Shown here: positions 6,573 through 14,632 of the stretch, one piece after another
Layout: each line of letters starts with the position of its first letter
Numbering within the stretch: the first letter of the stretch is position 1
Origin: Mycoplasma sp. CAG:611
GTDB lineage: Bacteria; Bacillota_I; Bacilli_A; RF39; UBA660
Direction: 5' to 3'
Assembly: GCA_000434175.1 (NCBI GenBank)
Contig: HF999797.1
Span: 4,900-20,847, forward strand
Length of the DNA stretch: 15,948 nt
Position numbers and translations under genes: made by a program
Notes under the pieces: model-generated
Database searches by the model: none
Told to the model about the DNA's origin: nothing
Seen by the model: only the letters and a program-made list of their open reading frames with translations

Positions 6573-6597
6573 AAACTAATTTTTAAATTTTTTGTTT

Positions 6598-7578
6598 CTA
6601 TAACCAAACAGCAAAATATATTCCTGCTAAAGAACAAAGAATTCCAAATAACCAAAATGCTTTTACTATATCTGGTTCTTGATAACCTAATTTTTCAAAA
6701 TGATGATGAAGTGGTGAGTTTAAGAAAACTCTTTTTTTGGTTAATTTATAATACAATATTTGAATCATTGAACTTGCTGTTTCTATTACAAATGGAAGAC
6801 ATATTATAAAAAGGGTAATTTCTCTTCTTGTAAGTATTGCAATAGTAGCTAACACTCCTCCAAGGGCAAGGCTACCTGTATCTCCCATAAATATTCTAGC
6901 AGGATAAGCATTAAACATTAAAAATCCTGCGATTGTTCCTACAAGAATAAAGCAAAATATTCCCATATCTTCTTGACCGATAAACAGTGAAATAAGAGCA
7001 AATGCTACAAAAGATATTGCAGAAAGTCCTCCTGCTAGACCATCTAATCCATCAGTTAGATTAACAGCATTACTAAACCCTACAAGAAGAAGTAAAATAA
7101 ATATTCCATATCCCCAACCTAAATTTATATCTATTCCTAAACTTGATACTGTAAAATTAGTATTTCCATCATATTTCATAAATATAAAGAAGAAAATAAG
7201 AGCAATTAAAACTTGTCCTAAAAACTTTTGTGCTATAGTAAGTCCTTCATTATGTTTTCGTTTTATACTAATAAAATCATCTAAAAATCCCAAAAGTGCA
7301 TAAAGAATAAATACTACAAGTACAATAGCTAAATTATATGTAAATTCTACCCTATCAGACAAACATAAATATACTATTGTAATAATCGTAGGTACAATAA
7401 ATATTATTCCTCCCATTGTAGGAGTTCCTTCTTTTTTATGATGATTTTCTCCTACATAATCACTTATTCTTTGCCCAAAATTTATTTTTTTTAAAAATGG
7501 TATTAATACAAAGCCAAATATAACTGACGTTATAAACCCTACCATCAACGATAAAACAACCTTTGTTAATAATAACAT
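6598..7578 (-). CDS. mraY: MraY, phospho-N-acetylmuramoyl-pentapeptide transferase
   Basis: 326 residues from ATG 7576-7578. This integral membrane enzyme transfers phospho-MurNAc-pentapeptide from UDP to undecaprenyl phosphate, making lipid I. Family motifs are all visible: KEGTPTMGG (49-57), the catalytic aspartate pair LDDFISIKR (D100-D101), NAVNLTDGLDGLAGG (170-184), FMGDTGSLALGG (230-241) and the histidine loop NSPLHHHFEKLG (287-298). About ten hydrophobic segments span the protein. Start choice: GGGTGA (7584-7589) sits 5 bases before this ATG. The GTG at 7585-7587 gives three more residues but lies inside that site. It is downstream of the PBP gene, with an apparent own promoter (7613-7641). 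UppS, encoded in the adjacent operon, supplies the precursor of its lipid acceptor. The usual neighbours murD, murG and ftsW are absent. Confidence 0.97.
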   Translation of the reverse strand: MLLLTKVVLSLMVGFITSVIFGFVLIPFLKKINFGQRISDYVGENHHKKEGTPTMGGIIFIVPTIITIVYLCLSDRVEFTYNLAIVLVVFILYALLGFLDDFISIKRKHNEGLTIAQKFLGQVLIALIFFFIFMKYDGNTNFTVSSLGIDINLGWGYGIFILLLLVGFSNAVNLTDGLDGLAGGLSAISFVAFALISLFIGQEDMGIFCFILVGTIAGFLMFNAYPARIFMGDTGSLALGGVLATIAILTRREITLFIICLPFVIETASSMIQILYYKLTKKRVFLNSPLHHHFEKLGYQEPDIVKAFWLFGILCSLAGIYFAVWL

Positions 7579-7612
7579 AAATTTCACCCATTCTTTAATA
7601 ATTTCTATAACA

Positions 7613-7641
7613 ATTATACTACAAGTATTAAAATAACGAAA
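7613..7641 (-). promoter_or_regulatory. Candidate promoter of mraY
   Basis: On the minus strand TATAAT at 7613-7618 within GTAGTATAATTG, with a 17-base spacer to TTTCGT (7636-7641), a weak -35. The start would be near 7606, about 30 bases before the ATG. mraY may also be reached by readthrough from the PBP gene, since no strong terminator separates them. Confidence 0.4.
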
Positions 7642-7664
7642 GAAAATCTTTAGAAATTTTACAT

Positions 7665-9572
7665 TTATTCGCCCATTAATAACCTTATTTTACCAGACTG
7701 ATAATATCTTTCCCCTGCTTTTGGTGTTTGTTCTTTTACAATATTACCATCACCAACATAAGAAATATCAAATCCTGTTAATAACTTTTTTGCTTCACTT
7801 TTTGTTTTGCCAATTACATTTTCAACTTCATAATATTTTTTATCATTCCATTCATAATCTTTTTCTATTTGATTACTTTGTTTTTCTATTTTCATTATAT
7901 TAATAATATCAAGTAATATTTTTCTTACATAAGGAGTTGTCGTATAACTTGATAATAAAGCCGTCTTTTTAGGATTATCTATAGCTAAATATAAGACAAC
8001 TTCAGGATTAGGAGCAGGAAGAACTGCCATAAAACTCATTATATAATTGTTTGCAAGATATGAACCATTTTGAACTTTTTGAGCCGTTCCTGTTTTTCCT
8101 CCTACTCTATACCCATCAATATATACTTTTTTTCCACCACCACGGGCCACAACACTTTCTAAAGCCATACGCATAATTTTACTTGTATTAGAACTTATTG
8201 TTTTTCTTACAAGTGATTTTTGATTTTGATAAAAAATTGTATTTGTATTACTATCATATATATTATTTAAAACATATGGTTTATATAGATAACCTCCGTT
8301 TACTATTGATGATACCGCGGTTACTTGTTGTATCGGTGTTACACTTACTCCTTGTCCGAAAGCAGTCGTAGCAAGTTCAAGATCATGTACATTATTTAAA
8401 GAAAATATTATACCACTACCCTCACCATTTAAATCAATTCCTGTTTGTTCTCCAAAACCAAATAAATCTATGTAAGAAAATAATTTTTCTTTTCCAAGTT
8501 TAAATCCAAGTGATACAAAACCTGGGTTACAAGAGTTTTCAAAAACTTGTAAAAAAGTCTGATGTCCATGTCCTCCTGCTTTCCAACATCTTAAAGTTGA
8601 ACCAGTTACCTTAACACTTCCTGTATCATAAAAAGTATCTTTTTCTAAATTAACAACCCCTTCTTCTACTGCTGATGCTGTTGTTATTATTTTAAAAGTT
8701 GAACCAGGTTCATAAGTCATCCAAATAGGAAGATTTCTACTTATTGTTTCCATATTATATTTACTATAATTATTAGGATCATATCCTGGTCGTGAACCCA
8801 TCCCAAGTATTTCACCTGTGTTAGGATTCATTGCTACTACTAAAGCATTATCAGGATTTAAAATATCCACAATATTATCAAGTTCTCTTTCAATTGACTT
8901 TTGAATATTATAATCAATTGTTAGTACAATATCCATTCCACTTACAGGACTTTCATATACTTCTTTTTTATCAAGTCTATTTCCTTTAGCATCACTATAA
9001 TATTTTATCGCACCATCTGTTCCTTTTAAATAACTATCATACATAAGTTCAATACCTGCTAAACCCTGATTATCAATTCCTACATAACCTAAAGTATGAG
9101 AAAGTAAATCACCATAAGGATAATACCTTTGTGATTCTTTAACTAAATAAACACCTGGTAAATTATAAGATATTATTTTATCTGCAATATCTTTATTTAA
9201 TCTTCTCCCTTCAGGATGAACTCTTTCTATAGAACTTTTTTTATTAACTCTTTCATAAATAGTATCATAACTAACATTTAATATTTCACTAATAATTTTA
9301 GCAGTATACTTTTTATCTTCTACTTGATTAGGAATAATTATTAAAGTAGATGTTGTTTTATTCGTAGCTAAAATAACACCATTCCTATCTAATATTTTAC
9401 CTCTTTCTGCTGTTATTGGAAGTTCCCTACTCCATAAATCATCTGCTAATAAACTTAGTTTTTTATATTCAATTGTTTGAACGTAAACAATTCTTACTAA
9501 TATAATTAAAAACAACAATATAAATATAACTAATATTAATCTTATTCTTTCATTTATCTTTGTTTGAAACAT
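7665..9572 (-). CDS. Class B penicillin-binding protein (FtsI/SpoVD type) with PASTA domain
   Basis: 635 residues. It is a transpeptidase that crosslinks peptidoglycan, anchored by one N-terminal membrane helix (about 12-31, LILVIFILLFLIILVRIVYV). The dimerisation/pedestal domain starts at ITAERGKILDRNGVILATN (53-71). Transpeptidase motifs: S291-T-F-K294 in EPGSTFKIITTAS, S347-C-N349, and K493-T-G-T in VGGKTGTAQK. One PASTA domain closes the protein (about 580-634, ENVIGKTKSEAKKLL...EQTPKAGERYYQSG). AAAGGG is 8 bases before ATG. Architecture fits division PBP2B or sporulation SpoVD of Firmicutes, where mraY and such a PBP are normal neighbours in the dcw cluster. Whether it serves septation or sporulation cannot be decided here. 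A promoter between it and the uppS terminator is not obvious. Confidence 0.95.
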   Translation of the reverse strand: MFQTKINERIRLILVIFILLFLIILVRIVYVQTIEYKKLSLLADDLWSRELPITAERGKILDRNGVILATNKTTSTLIIIPNQVEDKKYTAKIISEILNVSYDTIYERVNKKSSIERVHPEGRRLNKDIADKIISYNLPGVYLVKESQRYYPYGDLLSHTLGYVGIDNQGLAGIELMYDSYLKGTDGAIKYYSDAKGNRLDKKEVYESPVSGMDIVLTIDYNIQKSIERELDNIVDILNPDNALVVAMNPNTGEILGMGSRPGYDPNNYSKYNMETISRNLPIWMTYEPGSTFKIITTASAVEEGVVNLEKDTFYDTGSVKVTGSTLRCWKAGGHGHQTFLQVFENSCNPGFVSLGFKLGKEKLFSYIDLFGFGEQTGIDLNGEGSGIIFSLNNVHDLELATTAFGQGVSVTPIQQVTAVSSIVNGGYLYKPYVLNNIYDSNTNTIFYQNQKSLVRKTISSNTSKIMRMALESVVARGGGKKVYIDGYRVGGKTGTAQKVQNGSYLANNYIMSFMAVLPAPNPEVVLYLAIDNPKKTALLSSYTTTPYVRKILLDIINIMKIEKQSNQIEKDYEWNDKKYYEVENVIGKTKSEAKKLLTGFDISYVGDGNIVKEQTPKAGERYYQSGKIRLLMGE

Positions 9573-9620
9573 ATTATTTTCCCTTTCATAATAAATTTAT
9601 GAAAAATATATTAAAATATT

Positions 9621-9647
9621 AAAAAAGTAACGCTTATTTTGCGTTAC
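9621..9647 (-). terminator. Rho-independent terminator overlapping the uppS stop codon
   Basis: On the minus strand GTAACGC (9641-9647), a 7-base loop, GCGTTAC (9627-9633) and then TTTTTT (9621-9626). The uppS stop (9634-9636) lies in the loop, so the last codons form the ascending arm. It closes the seven-gene operon. Confidence 0.8.
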
Positions 9648-10323
9648 CATATCTTCTATCTCTATTATTAAAATCATCAATTATTTCTAATAATTCAGTT
9701 GTTGTGAAAGCAGGAAAATAAGTTTTTGTAAAATAAAGTTCACTATAAGATAAACTCCATAACATAAAATTACTTATCCTTTGTTCTCCACTTGTTCTAA
9801 TCATTAAATCAATATCAGGAAGCTTATTATATAAATAATCTTTAAATAAGTCTTCTGTAATATCATTTTTATCTATTTTATCATCAATTATTTTCTTACA
9901 AGCATCAACTATTTCACTTCTACCACCATAATTCAAACAAAAATTAACAACTAATCCTGTATTATCTTTTGTAGAAGATTCAACTTCTTCAATTATAGAT
10001 ATAATATCTTTACTTAACCCTTCTTTTTTATAAGAGAAAACTACCTTCATATTCTTTTTTATATAAACATCTTTTTCTTCTTTAAAACCTTTCTTAAATA
10101 AATTCATTAAATAATCTACTTCATCTTTACTTCTTTTAAAATTTTCTGTTGAAAAAACAAATAAACTAATATATTTTATATCTAAATTATCATTAACATA
10201 ATTTATTATTTTCTTTAAATTTTCATACCCTTTTAAATGACCATAACTTCTTATTTTGCCAATACTTTTAGCCCATCTTCCATTACCATCTACAATTATA
10301 GCCAAATGATTTAACTTATTCAT
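9634..10323 (-). CDS. uppS: Undecaprenyl diphosphate synthase (cis-prenyltransferase)
   Basis: 229 residues. It adds eight isopentenyl units in cis to farnesyl diphosphate to make the C55 lipid carrier of cell-wall precursors. Signatures are VDGNGRWAK at 11-19 (catalytic D12), GHLKGYENLKKII (28-40), FSTENFKRSKDEVDYL, NYGGRSEIVDA and the C-terminal block DLMIRTSGEQRISNFMLWS plus YSELYFT. Start: ATG 10321-10323 has GAGG 5 bases upstream, overlapping the stop of the upstream methylase. The GTG two codons earlier lies within that site. It is last in its operon, 7 bases after the SpoU-family gene. The cdsA gene that commonly follows uppS is absent: a terminator follows instead. Confidence 0.97.
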   Translation of the reverse strand: MNKLNHLAIIVDGNGRWAKSIGKIRSYGHLKGYENLKKIINYVNDNLDIKYISLFVFSTENFKRSKDEVDYLMNLFKKGFKEEKDVYIKKNMKVVFSYKKEGLSKDIISIIEEVESSTKDNTGLVVNFCLNYGGRSEIVDACKKIIDDKIDKNDITEDLFKDYLYNKLPDIDLMIRTSGEQRISNFMLWSLSYSELYFTKTYFPAFTTTELLEIIDDFNNRDRRYGNAK

Positions 10324-10330
10324 AAACACC

Positions 10331-11059
10331 TCACTTATTTAACTCATAAAGAATTATACCTGTAGCTACCCCTACATTTAAACTTTCTAATTTTTTAGAT
10401 GTTTTTATATATAAATTCTTATCCACTAAAGCTTTAACCTCATCGCTTACCCCATTTCCTTCATTTCCCATAACTAGAGCAAAAGAAGAGTTATTTTCTA
10501 CTTTATCAATATTTTCACCATCATTTACATCTGTTCCATATATTACAATATCTTTTTCTTTTAAAGTTTTTATCACATCTTTTAAATTCATTCTTACAAT
10601 ATTTAATTTAAAAATATTACCTTCACTTGCACGAAGTACTTTATCATTATATAAATCAACACAAGTATCACCAAGTACAAGTGTATCTACATTAAATCCT
10701 ACACAACTTCTTATAATAGTTCCTAAATTACCTGGATCTTGTATATTATCAAGTAAAACATATTTATTTCCTGTAAGTTTATTTTCTTTTTTCTTACAAA
10801 CACCCAAAATATATGAATTTTCTAAAAAACTAATTTTATTAAAAACATTTTTACTAACATAATTTATTGGAACATCAAACTTTATATTCAATGTTGTACC
10901 TTCAAGAACATATAATTCAAGTAAATAACCCATATTATAAGCTTCTTTTATTATATTTAATGTTTCTATTATAAATTTATTTTCTATATCTCTATACTTT
11001 TTTTGTTTTAATTTTACTACTTCTTTAACTTTTTTATTATCTAAACTTGTTATTATCAT
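10331..11059 (-). CDS. SpoU/TrmH-family RNA 2'-O-ribose methyltransferase
   Basis: 242 residues. It transfers a methyl from SAM to a ribose 2'-OH of rRNA or tRNA with the knotted SPOUT fold. N-terminal residues 1-90 (SLDNKKVKEVVKLKQKKYRD, ENKFIIETLNIIKEAY) form the L30e-like substrate-binding domain of the RlmB/TsnR-like branch. Motif 1 is LLDNIQDPGNLGTIIRS (N111, R117), motif 2 is VMGNEGNGVS (196-205), and motif 3 is LESLNVGVATGIILYEL (224-240), containing the knot. Start: GGAGG (11068-11072) stands 8 bases before ATG 11057-11059, whereas an ATG five codons earlier overlaps the site itself. It ends in UGA. The modified position cannot be predicted, and rRNA (23S) is more likely than tRNA given the RlmB-like domain order. 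Confidence 0.92.
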   Translation of the reverse strand: MIITSLDNKKVKEVVKLKQKKYRDIENKFIIETLNIIKEAYNMGYLLELYVLEGTTLNIKFDVPINYVSKNVFNKISFLENSYILGVCKKKENKLTGNKYVLLDNIQDPGNLGTIIRSCVGFNVDTLVLGDTCVDLYNDKVLRASEGNIFKLNIVRMNLKDVIKTLKEKDIVIYGTDVNDGENIDKVENNSSFALVMGNEGNGVSDEVKALVDKNLYIKTSKKLESLNVGVATGIILYELNK

Positions 11060-11091
11060 AAAACCTTCCTCCATTTTTTTAGTAAATAAGA

Positions 11092-11733
11092 CTAAATTAA
11101 GTTCTTCATTTCTTTTCTATATAATTTATAATTAGGACAATATTTATAAACTAAATTCCAAAAATCTTTAGAATGATTAGGATATATCAAATGACTAAGT
11201 TCATGTACAATAACATAATCTAAATATTTTATATCTAATTTAATTAGTTCTAAATTTAAAGTAACAATCTTTTTTGTTATATTACAAACTCCCCATTTAC
11301 TAGTCATTTTTCTTATTCTAAGACTTGGATAACTTATATCTTCTTCAAATAAATTATATATATAATCTAATCTTTCTTTAAATACTTTTAATGCTTCATC
11401 TTTATAAAATTTATCTAAATTAAAATTTTTTCCTATAAAAACATAATCTTTTCCAAAAATAATTTCTTTAGTATTAATAAATCTTTTATCATAACTATTT
11501 CCTAAATACATTAATTTATCACTTAAATTAATATTTTTTCTTTTAATATCATTTATTATCTTATATATATTTAAAGTATTATTTTCAATAAATTTAACAA
11601 TATCTTTTTCTATTGTATATTTAGAACAAGTAATATATATTTTTAAGTCACTCTTTACTCTTAAATACATATTTTTAATATCTTTATAAATTATAATAAC
11701 ATCGTAACTTTCATCATTTATATTTAATTTCAT
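11092..11733 (-). CDS. YgjP-like (SprT/WLM-related) metal-dependent hydrolase
   Basis: 213 residues. The family is a zincin-like metallohydrolase group; the E. coli member has been linked to nucleotide pyrophosphatase activity, but the physiological role is not settled. The metal site is visible as H177-E178-L-S-H181 in YVIVHELSHL, followed by H187 in NHSKDFW. Other family marks are IYKDIKNMYLRVKSD near the N-terminus (beta-rich), LRIRKMTSKWGVCN (138-151) and LNLELIKLDIKYLDYVI. Length is somewhat below the usual 230-240. The gene begins 1 base after the permease stop with a modest AGGA site about 11 bases upstream, so translation may be coupled to the permease. Nothing membrane-like is present. 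The family is clear, the substrate unknown. Confidence 0.88.
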   Translation of the reverse strand: MKLNINDESYDVIIIYKDIKNMYLRVKSDLKIYITCSKYTIEKDIVKFIENNTLNIYKIINDIKRKNINLSDKLMYLGNSYDKRFINTKEIIFGKDYVFIGKNFNLDKFYKDEALKVFKERLDYIYNLFEEDISYPSLRIRKMTSKWGVCNITKKIVTLNLELIKLDIKYLDYVIVHELSHLIYPNHSKDFWNLVYKYCPNYKLYRKEMKNLI

Positions 11734-11734
11734 C

Positions 11735-13282
11735 TTATAATTTCCTAAATCTTTTAATTCCCCATTTATTTAAAATAAAGTTAAGAATTATATCTAAAGC
11801 TAATACAATAAGAATAGAAAGTTCAATTAAATGATTATACTTAACATTATATTCCATAACAAAAGATACTAAACACAAACATATAATAGTTAAAACAATT
11901 GTCCCTATTAATACACTTGTACTTCTTTTAACAATTATTTGATCGTTTAAAGCATCAAACATAGGAAATTTTAAATTTACAATTAAACCATACATACTTA
12001 CAAATAGATTTAAAAAGCAAGAATAAAATAAAAGTAAATAAGCATCATAAAATTTAATATATCCTTTTAAATATATAACTATTAAAAAGAAAATAACACT
12101 AGGTAAAACAAGTAAAATATTTAACTTTAATTTACTATTTAATATTTCTTTTTCACTTAAAGGTAATGTTTTTAACATATAAAAATTTTGTTTTTCCATA
12201 GAAATACTACAACAAGTAATATTTGTTAAACATATAACAAATGTAATAATTAAATAAATATAAATTCTTATATCAATATCTTTTCCTATACTAGTAATAA
12301 TTTTATTATCAAAAATTAAATATATTGTAAATAATATTAGTAAAAAAGGTCCAATTAAAGTATTAAAAACATAAACAAAAGATGAAAAATAGTTTCTTAT
12401 TTCTTTTTTTAATAAAGATTTATTTTTATTATTATAACTATTTTTATTACTATTTATATTATAATTATTCTTAGTAATAACTTTATTAACATTTATAATT
12501 AATTTAAAGTATATATTTTTAAATAATTTAATAAATAAATATAAAATAAGTAAATTAAATATTATATAAATAACTATATATAAAGGATTAATTAAAGATT
12601 TATTTATTAAATATAAAGGAAATAATATATATTTAATATTTTTATTTAAAATAATATTTACTAGAAAAGAATTATTATTAAATAATACTAAAAAATACAT
12701 TCCTATAAATAAAAGATTAAAAATATATTCAAATAAATTTGATTTAGAAAATTTATTTGTTAAAAAGGCAATTAAATAACCAAAAACACTAGCTAATAAA
12801 GTTGGTATAATCGGAGTAAAAAATACTAATATAACACTTATTATAACTAAATTTAAACTTATTCCTATATTAGCAATATATATATATAAACCTGGGATTA
12901 AACAAAGAAGCGTTAATACTAAATTATATAAATATAAATAAGTTAATCTTGTAGATATAATTAATTCTTTCTTAAGAGGTAAAGTTAATAATAAATCATT
13001 ATCTTTATTTTGAAATAAAATATTCTTTGCTAGAAAGAAAGTCATACAAAAAGAAAATAAACTTGAAAGAAAAACAATAACACTTAAAAAAGATGATGTT
13101 AAATTTAAAGATTTTAATGTTTCAAAAATAGTACTTAAATTTATTTTAAAAGTATACATAAAACAAAATATTAAATATATTAATAACACTATTATACCTA
13201 TTTTTTTCTTTTTACTTGTTACTTTTAATTTAAATGAATTATTAATCGTAGTATTTAAAATTGTTATAAATTTATTTTTCAT
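11735..13282 (-). CDS. ABC transporter permease, ABC-2 export type
   Basis: 515 residues, about 12 hydrophobic segments, extremely rich in Ile, Leu and Asn. It forms the membrane channel for the ATPase encoded just upstream. Two halves are visible. Each carries a cytoplasmic motif with LPL: LLLTLPLKKELIISTRL near residue 100 and YMLKTLPLSEKEILNSKL near residue 375, each followed by a membrane helix. They are joined through an asparagine/lysine-rich linker (NNYNINSNKNSYNNKNKSLL). This suggests an internally duplicated permease that works as a full unit with two ATPase copies. Start: GGAG (13290-13293) is 7 bases before ATG 13280-13282, overlapping the ATPase stop by 11 bases. The upstream ATG at 13301-13303 lacks a site. 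The exported substrate is unknown. Confidence 0.85.
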   Translation of the reverse strand: MKNKFITILNTTINNSFKLKVTSKKKKIGIIVLLIYLIFCFMYTFKINLSTIFETLKSLNLTSSFLSVIVFLSSLFSFCMTFFLAKNILFQNKDNDLLLTLPLKKELIISTRLTYLYLYNLVLTLLCLIPGLYIYIANIGISLNLVIISVILVFFTPIIPTLLASVFGYLIAFLTNKFSKSNLFEYIFNLLFIGMYFLVLFNNNSFLVNIILNKNIKYILFPLYLINKSLINPLYIVIYIIFNLLILYLFIKLFKNIYFKLIINVNKVITKNNYNINSNKNSYNNKNKSLLKKEIRNYFSSFVYVFNTLIGPFLLILFTIYLIFDNKIITSIGKDIDIRIYIYLIITFVICLTNITCCSISMEKQNFYMLKTLPLSEKEILNSKLKLNILLVLPSVIFFLIVIYLKGYIKFYDAYLLLFYSCFLNLFVSMYGLIVNLKFPMFDALNDQIIVKRSTSVLIGTIVLTIICLCLVSFVMEYNVKYNHLIELSILIVLALDIILNFILNKWGIKRFRKL

Positions 13283-13982
13283 AAGTTTTCTCCAAGAATG
13301 CATCAGTTAAATCTTTATTTCCTTTTATTTTATCAACTGAACCTACTTCAAGTATTTTTCCATCTTTAATAATAGCTACTTCATCACAAAGTTTTTCTAC
13401 TACTTCAAGAACATGTGATGAGAAAAAGAAAGTAACATTTTCTTTACATAATTCTTTCATTATATCTTTAACATCTTTCGTACTTTTAGGATCTAATCCT
13501 ACGAAAGGTTCATCTAAAATAATTAAACTTGGTTTATGAATTAAAGCACTTATTATAACAAGTTTTTGTTTCATACCATGAGAATATGAACTAATAATAT
13601 CTCCTAAAGATGATGTAAGTAAAAATTTATCAGCATATTTTTTTATTAAAGTATTTCTTTCTTCTTCATTTATTTCATATATATCACAAATAAAATTTAA
13701 ATAATCAATACCTCTTAAATTAGGATAAATATCAGGATTATCAGGAACATAAGCCATCTTTTTCTTACATAAAACAGGATTTTCTTTAATAGATACACCA
13801 TCAATTAAAATATCACCAGAATCAAAATCATGTATCCCTACGATTGCTTTTATTAAAGTTGTTTTACCTGCACCATTTTCTCCGATAAAACCAAATATTT
13901 TTCCTTTTTTTATTTTTAAACTTACATTATCTAATGCTTTTTTATTTCCATAACTTTTACTAACATTTTTAATTTCTAACAT
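13272..13982 (-). CDS. ABC transporter ATP-binding protein
   Basis: 236 residues. It powers export through the permease encoded immediately downstream. Walker A GENGAGKT is at 34-41, the Q-loop region is replaced by VPDNPDIYPNLRGIDYLNF (79-97), the signature SYSHGMKQKL is at 132-141, with HGM in place of the canonical GGQ as is common in ABC-2 type ATPases, Walker B LIILDEPFVGLDP is at 153-165, and the switch histidine is in FFSSHVLEVVE. Start: AAGGAG (13988-13993) lies 5 bases before ATG 13980-13982. A TTG five codons earlier is only an ORF extension. It overlaps the RluD-family gene by 7 bases, so both are co-translated. The position inside an RNA-modification operon gives no clue to the substrate. 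Confidence 0.95.
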   Translation of the reverse strand: MLEIKNVSKSYGNKKALDNVSLKIKKGKIFGFIGENGAGKTTLIKAIVGIHDFDSGDILIDGVSIKENPVLCKKKMAYVPDNPDIYPNLRGIDYLNFICDIYEINEEERNTLIKKYADKFLLTSSLGDIISSYSHGMKQKLVIISALIHKPSLIILDEPFVGLDPKSTKDVKDIMKELCKENVTFFFSSHVLEVVEKLCDEVAIIKDGKILEVGSVDKIKGNKDLTDAFLEKTYEK

Positions 13983-14632
13983 ATAAACTCCTTCCAAATA
14001 CCAACTTTATCTGGATATTTTATAAATTCTAATTTTTCTTTTGTAACTGGATGATTAAACGATAAATAATAAGCAAATAATGCAAGTTGCTTTTTAGATG
14101 ATTTTCCATATCTTTGATCCCCATATAAAGGATGATTTCTACTTGCAAATTGCACTCTTATTTGATGATGTCTACCTGTATGTAATAATATATTTACTAA
14201 ACTTAAATTAGATTTTTCTTTTAACACTTCATATTCTAATTTAGCATACTTTCCTAAATTAGATATTACACTAGAATTATCTTCTTTTTTTAAAATATAA
14301 TCTTCAAAAACACCTGCTTTTTCATCAAAATAACCATTTACTATAGCTAAATACTTTTTAGTAAATAAATTTAACCTTATTTGTTCGCTAAGTCTTGATG
14401 CCGCCTTACTAGTTTTAGCAAATACCATTATTCCTCCGGTTGGTCTATCAAGTCTATGTATAAGACCTAAATAAACATTACCAGGTTTATTATATTTTTC
14501 TTTTAAATAAGATTTTATTAAAGTTAACATATCAATATCTTTAGTATCATCACTTTGAGATAAAATATTAAATGGTTTTACTACAACAATAATATGATTA
14601 TCTTCATATAATATTTCTAAATCATTTTTCAT
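13976..14632 (-). CDS. RluA/RluD-family RNA pseudouridine synthase without S4 domain
   Basis: 218 residues. It isomerises uridine to pseudouridine in rRNA or tRNA. The start MKNDLEILYEDNHIIVVVKP is the usual first strand of the catalytic domain. Motif II HRLDRPTGG has the catalytic D62. Later TKKYLAIVNGYF, LHTGRHHQIRVQFA and HPLYGDQRYG match the family. There is no S4 RNA-binding domain, so it belongs with the shorter RluA-like proteins, and the target uridine cannot be named. Start choice is less certain: ATG 14630-14632 fits the family start but its GGAG is about 12 bases upstream; a GTG six codons earlier (14648-14650) is possible. It overlaps the upstream methyltransferase stop by 11 bases and the ATPase start by 7. 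Confidence 0.93.
   Translation of the reverse strand: MKNDLEILYEDNHIIVVVKPFNILSQSDDTKDIDMLTLIKSYLKEKYNKPGNVYLGLIHRLDRPTGGIMVFAKTSKAASRLSEQIRLNLFTKKYLAIVNGYFDEKAGVFEDYILKKEDNSSVISNLGKYAKLEYEVLKEKSNLSLVNILLHTGRHHQIRVQFASRNHPLYGDQRYGKSSKKQLALFAYYLSFNHPVTKEKLEFIKYPDKVGIWKEFIC

Noticed and set aside
7721..7903. Plus-strand ORF of 60 codons
   Set aside because: Antisense to the PASTA end of the PBP; low-complexity composition, no start signal.
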